A stretch of DNA of 64,000 nucleotides from Daphnia pulex. Its lineage: Eukaryota > Arthropoda > Branchiopoda > Diplostraca > Daphniidae. Below the pieces are notes generated by a model. That model made no database searches. It saw only the letters and a program-made list of their open reading frames with translations, and was not told the DNA's origin. The stretch is taken from positions 11,647,001-11,711,000 of the forward strand of contig NC_060026.1 in assembly GCF_021134715.1 (NCBI RefSeq), read 5' to 3'. Of this stretch, positions 61,392-64,000 are shown one piece after another; the stretch's first letter is position 1; every line of letters starts with the position of its first letter. The position numbers were made by a program, and so were the translations under genes.

Positions 61392-61430
61392 GGCCGAACG
61401 CGCCCAAGGCCGCCTTGGGCGCGTCCGGCC
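61392..61430. repeat. Near-perfect GC-rich palindrome
   Basis: Arms 61392-61410 and 61412-61430 are 19 bases each with one mismatch and a single-base centre. The sequence, around GCGCCCAAGGC and its complement, is far more GC-rich than its AT-rich surroundings. It ends five bases before a TATA box. Confidence 0.9.
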
Positions 61431-61435
61431 TTGAC

Positions 61436-61468
61436 TATAAAATGAGCATAGACTAAATTCTAGTCAGT
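61436..61468 (+). promoter_or_regulatory. TATA box plus TCAGT initiator
   Basis: TATAAAA starts at 61436, and the arthropod initiator TCAGT lies at 61464-61468 with its A 30 bases from the first T of TATA. This is textbook core-promoter spacing. The first ATGs downstream open only tiny frames, so the transcript is unknown. A second TATAAAAA lies at 61747. Confidence 0.55.
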
Positions 61469-62360
61469 TAATGGAATAGCATTGATTTAATGTTTGTTTG
61501 AGTGCAAAAATGTGCATGCCTGCTCAATACTAGGAATATTCTTTTTCAATTCTTTTCAACTCAAGGGATTTTTTGTTAACGATTATAAAGTACCGTGGGT
61601 TTTTCGGCCTAGAACTTTGATTCTATCGAGTCCAAAAAACAACACGGCTGGTGGCATTACCTCATTACCAGGTAGTGGTGCCACTAGCCTTGCAGTGAGA
61701 GTAACCTACAACGTTCGGTTCCTATTCGCTGCAAGTTTTACTTATGTATAAAAAGCCAGGCTCTTGTCCAGTTTACTTTTACACTCATCACTTGATTCTT
61801 TTAGAATTCGAGTCGAAAAAACGAGAAAAATGTCTCATATTTGAATATGGTAAGCTATTTAAAGTAATTTTGTTATTAGAAAAAAGCGAAAACATGATTT
61901 GCTTATTATGTTTCGTAATCGGTGTTAAAGGGGGCTAAAGGCTAAACTAGAGGCTTAGCTTTCATAATTCGATTGGCTGTTTCGATCTTGTTTGATTTGA
62001 ACTTTGTTTGTGTGTTAAAAAAAATTTATTAATTGGCAATTTGACTTTTACTTTTTTCAAAAAAAGAAATTTCTTTGATGGAATGTTTCGGCTGTTTTCC
62101 TTCAGACAATATATAGAATTTTGCATTCAAACATGTTTTTGGCGTTTTTTTTTGGTTCAAAAACTATGGTTTATCGTTAGAGCTCCAATTTGTTTTGTGC
62201 CATTTAAGCCAAACTGATTATTATTCATGGAATAGTCTAATCATTTTTATTTCTTAGTAAGAATTTGTTCTCTTTACGTTTTAACCAATCGTTAAATCTT
62301 GTCCCTCCCATTGCATTGCTGAACTATGGACGATTTTTTGATAGTCTATTATGTTTAGTA

Positions 62361-62453
62361 AGGATGGACGGACCAAAAAGCTGCTGCAAGCTGAGGTCTC
62401 GAACCTCAAGAATCCGCCCAAATACAAACACGACCCAAAACTTTGTCTAGTGT
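62361..62453 (+). CDS. Possible short terminal exon, unidentified
   Basis: After a TTATGTTTAG acceptor an open frame reads KDGRTKKLLQAEVSNLKNPP then KYKHDPKLCLV and a TAG stop. Its Lys/Leu-rich composition and GC rise look coding, and a GTAAGC donor lies upstream at 61850. I could not build a full gene or name a family. An alternative frame through the same bases is also open. Confidence 0.25.
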
Positions 62454-63147
62454 AGTGTACAGATTAAAAAAAGGTGTTGTGTATTTCGTTTCTCTTTAAA
62501 AAATGAAATATTGATTGGCAAATATAGACAAGGAATCAACACAATTTAATTCATTTTAAAAAATAAAATAGAAATTGTGCGGAATTGTGACGTCACTTTT
62601 AAATCGGCCGGATGTTATGTAGATCCATCACGTTGAATGGATGAAATGTGAACTATCGACGACGACATTTACTATACGCTGGTTATTTGACTGAATGCTT
62701 GTCTGGGCTCGTCTGGGCTCGATAGAAAAGCAAGCTTATCAGCTCACCGCGAAGGGATAGTCGTAAGCCAGTTGAAAACTGTCTTAAATTGTCTTGACTG
62801 GATGTCGTGATTATTTCTAGCATTAATTTCAAATGTAGCTTCGAAAACAATTATACTTGTCAAACGATTGACCTTGTGTACTTTACTTGATAAGATTGAA
62901 TAACGCTTCGCTTATCAATTATTCGAATATTCGTTAGGCTCAATTAATGAGATTTTCTATTTCGATTCAGTTGGAAACTTCATTCACCTTGAAAGCTCAG
63001 CGTCTGTGTGGTTCACTCAATGAGAATCAATTGCTTTCCACATGACTCTACACGACATTTTGGCTGAATTAACAGTTCCGCAGCAGCCGTATTCTCAGAA
63101 AATGAAATGAACGTGACGTCAAAAGGCATAGTGCATTTGTTGCTTAC

Positions 63148-63154
63148 TATAAAA
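63148..63154 (+). promoter_or_regulatory. TATA box of the ionotropic receptor gene
   Basis: TATAAAA lies 79 bases before the start codon of the receptor gene. A start site about 30 bases further would give a leader of roughly 50 bases. No strong initiator was seen. Confidence 0.5.
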
Positions 63155-63226
63155 CCCAGTTGGAATAGAGCTAGACGAACCATTAACAAACTGTGAACGT
63201 TTCCAACATCTTATAGGTATTAGACC

Positions 63227-63987
63227 ATGTCTTTGCTTCGTTTTTTAATGATTTTGTTGTTGCTGGCCAATAACTTCTCCCCAATGACTGCCAATTCTTT
63301 GCCGACTCTGAATAAGAAAAGCACGGGCCTGAACGGCGTCCATTTGAAGTTAGGAGCCATTCATGTAAGTTGGTTGTCTTTTAGTCATTACGAGTTGATG
63401 ACTAATTACTTGATTTATTTTTCTGTGCCTGGCAAGATGCCACCCTTTGATGTATTGACTTTGCGTCCAGACGGGAACTACACTCACACTGGCAGCAGCA
63501 AAGTGCTGTATGATTGGGTCGCAGAAAAGCTCAATTTTACGTATGATTTCATCTTTGTTTACTCAGAATTCATTTATGTTTTTTAGACTGACAGATTTTT
63601 ATTGCCCATTTTTATTTTCTGGGTTTCACATAAATTTACGTCTAGGTTTTCTTATTATTTTGTACCTAATAAATTAATTAAAGCCAGGTACGGAAACATT
63701 AGCGACATTGCAACAATTATTATCCTTTTCATCGACAAAGTGAGCTATAGTAACTGATGACACGTAGCTGGTTTAAAATTAAGCAAAACACCCCAACATT
63801 TATATCTTATACAACTCTTCTATTATAGGAAATTGACTTGTCGGCTATGGGTATGATCGCAACTCCCGATAGAAAAAAGCTGGTGGACTTGGTGTACGCG
63901 ATTTGGACGGAAGCGTACGTTATGGTGGTGCCTGCACCAGGCGAAGAGCCTCGACTCTTTGCGTTCATTCTGCCATTTCAGTCCACG
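63227..63987 (+). CDS. Ionotropic glutamate-receptor-like protein (IR family), 5' part
   Basis: Four exons (63227-63364, 63437-63540, 63688-63739, 63829-63987) join in phase and run off the window. A hydrophobic signal peptide (RFLMILLLLANNF) opens the protein. Then comes LGAIH joined to MPPFDVL and the S1 ligand-binding half: YDWVAEKLNFTYRYGNISDI, then EIDLSAMGMIATPDRKKLVD with the typical D-L-x-x-x-x-x-x-x-x-x-R turn. It ends AYVMVVPAPGEEPRLFAFIL then PFQST, where the first pore-domain helix should begin. The short extracellular part without an amino-terminal domain is typical of arthropod ionotropic receptors, which detect chemical or thermal cues at the cell surface. The ion channel and S2 half lie beyond 64000. 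Confidence 0.8.
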
Positions 63988-64000
63988 GTATTCAAATAGT

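Larger units (their letters stand above)
61165..63226. other. Intergenic region with orphan promoter-like elements
   Basis: The stretch contains a palindrome, two TATA boxes and a weak coding-like exon, described separately. The remainder is AT-rich with no recognised gene. The TATA of the ionotropic receptor gene lies at its right edge. Confidence 0.45.

Noticed and set aside
1..64000. tRNA or rRNA genes
   Set aside because: I looked by eye for internal promoter boxes (GGTTCGAATCC-like) with foldable arms and for rRNA cores and saw none; a covariance-model scan would be decisive.

Overview
The window is nuclear DNA from an animal, most likely a branchiopod crustacean of the Daphnia type. 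This is judged from the arthropod Bruchpilot/ELKS gene, the Tret1-like sugar transporter, the divergent ionotropic receptor, the many short GT-AG introns, GC-richer exons in AT-rich surroundings with many poly-A, CA and GA runs, and a copia element primed by an internal initiator-tRNA-Met site. The species call is inference. All gene models were spliced by eye from reading frame, splice consensus and remembered family conservation.

Left part (1-22 kb). A two-exon MFS sugar transporter (4286-7439, +) is followed by about 6 kb without a supported gene. The Mediator subunit gene MED20 follows (13460-19452, -, five exons, 208 aa, two long introns). A 2.7 kb region separates MED20 from the divergently transcribed bruchpilot gene.

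Centre (22-44 kb). The bruchpilot/ELKS/CAST active-zone scaffold gene (22182-41861, +) has about 20 coding exons. One exon of 2.6 kb is continuous coiled coil. The locus offers two alternative N-terminal-half paths (a 56-bp exon, or a 140-bp plus 354-bp exon pair, both entered in the same phase). It also offers two alternative C-termini: a short end finishing in GGFLKSLF, and a vertebrate-ELKS-like end.

Right part (44-64 kb). This part is repeat-rich and accessory. It holds a cluster of broken ORFs of unknown family with a strong hairpin, a decayed copy of brp 3' sequence, and two copies of a short coding-like segment. An RRM gene (-) has near-identical 66-bp repeat exons. It is interrupted at a splice donor by a copia-type LTR element whose 301-bp LTRs look identical and are flanked by a CTTAC target duplication. 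Beyond it lie a possible hAT-like MITE and a DNAJC16-like pseudogene. Two minus-strand genes sit 33 bp apart: a YccV/FBXO21-C-terminus-like protein and an unrecognised 361-aa protein with an acidic then basic tail. Last come an orphan TATA/initiator promoter next to a near-perfect palindrome and the 5' end of an ionotropic glutamate-receptor-like gene that leaves the window.

Only a few genes are functionally connected: brp organises presynaptic release sites, the ionotropic receptor is probably chemosensory, and MED20 is a general transcription factor. No operon-like pathway is evident. The only operon-like arrangement is the 33-bp gap near 59.9 kb.
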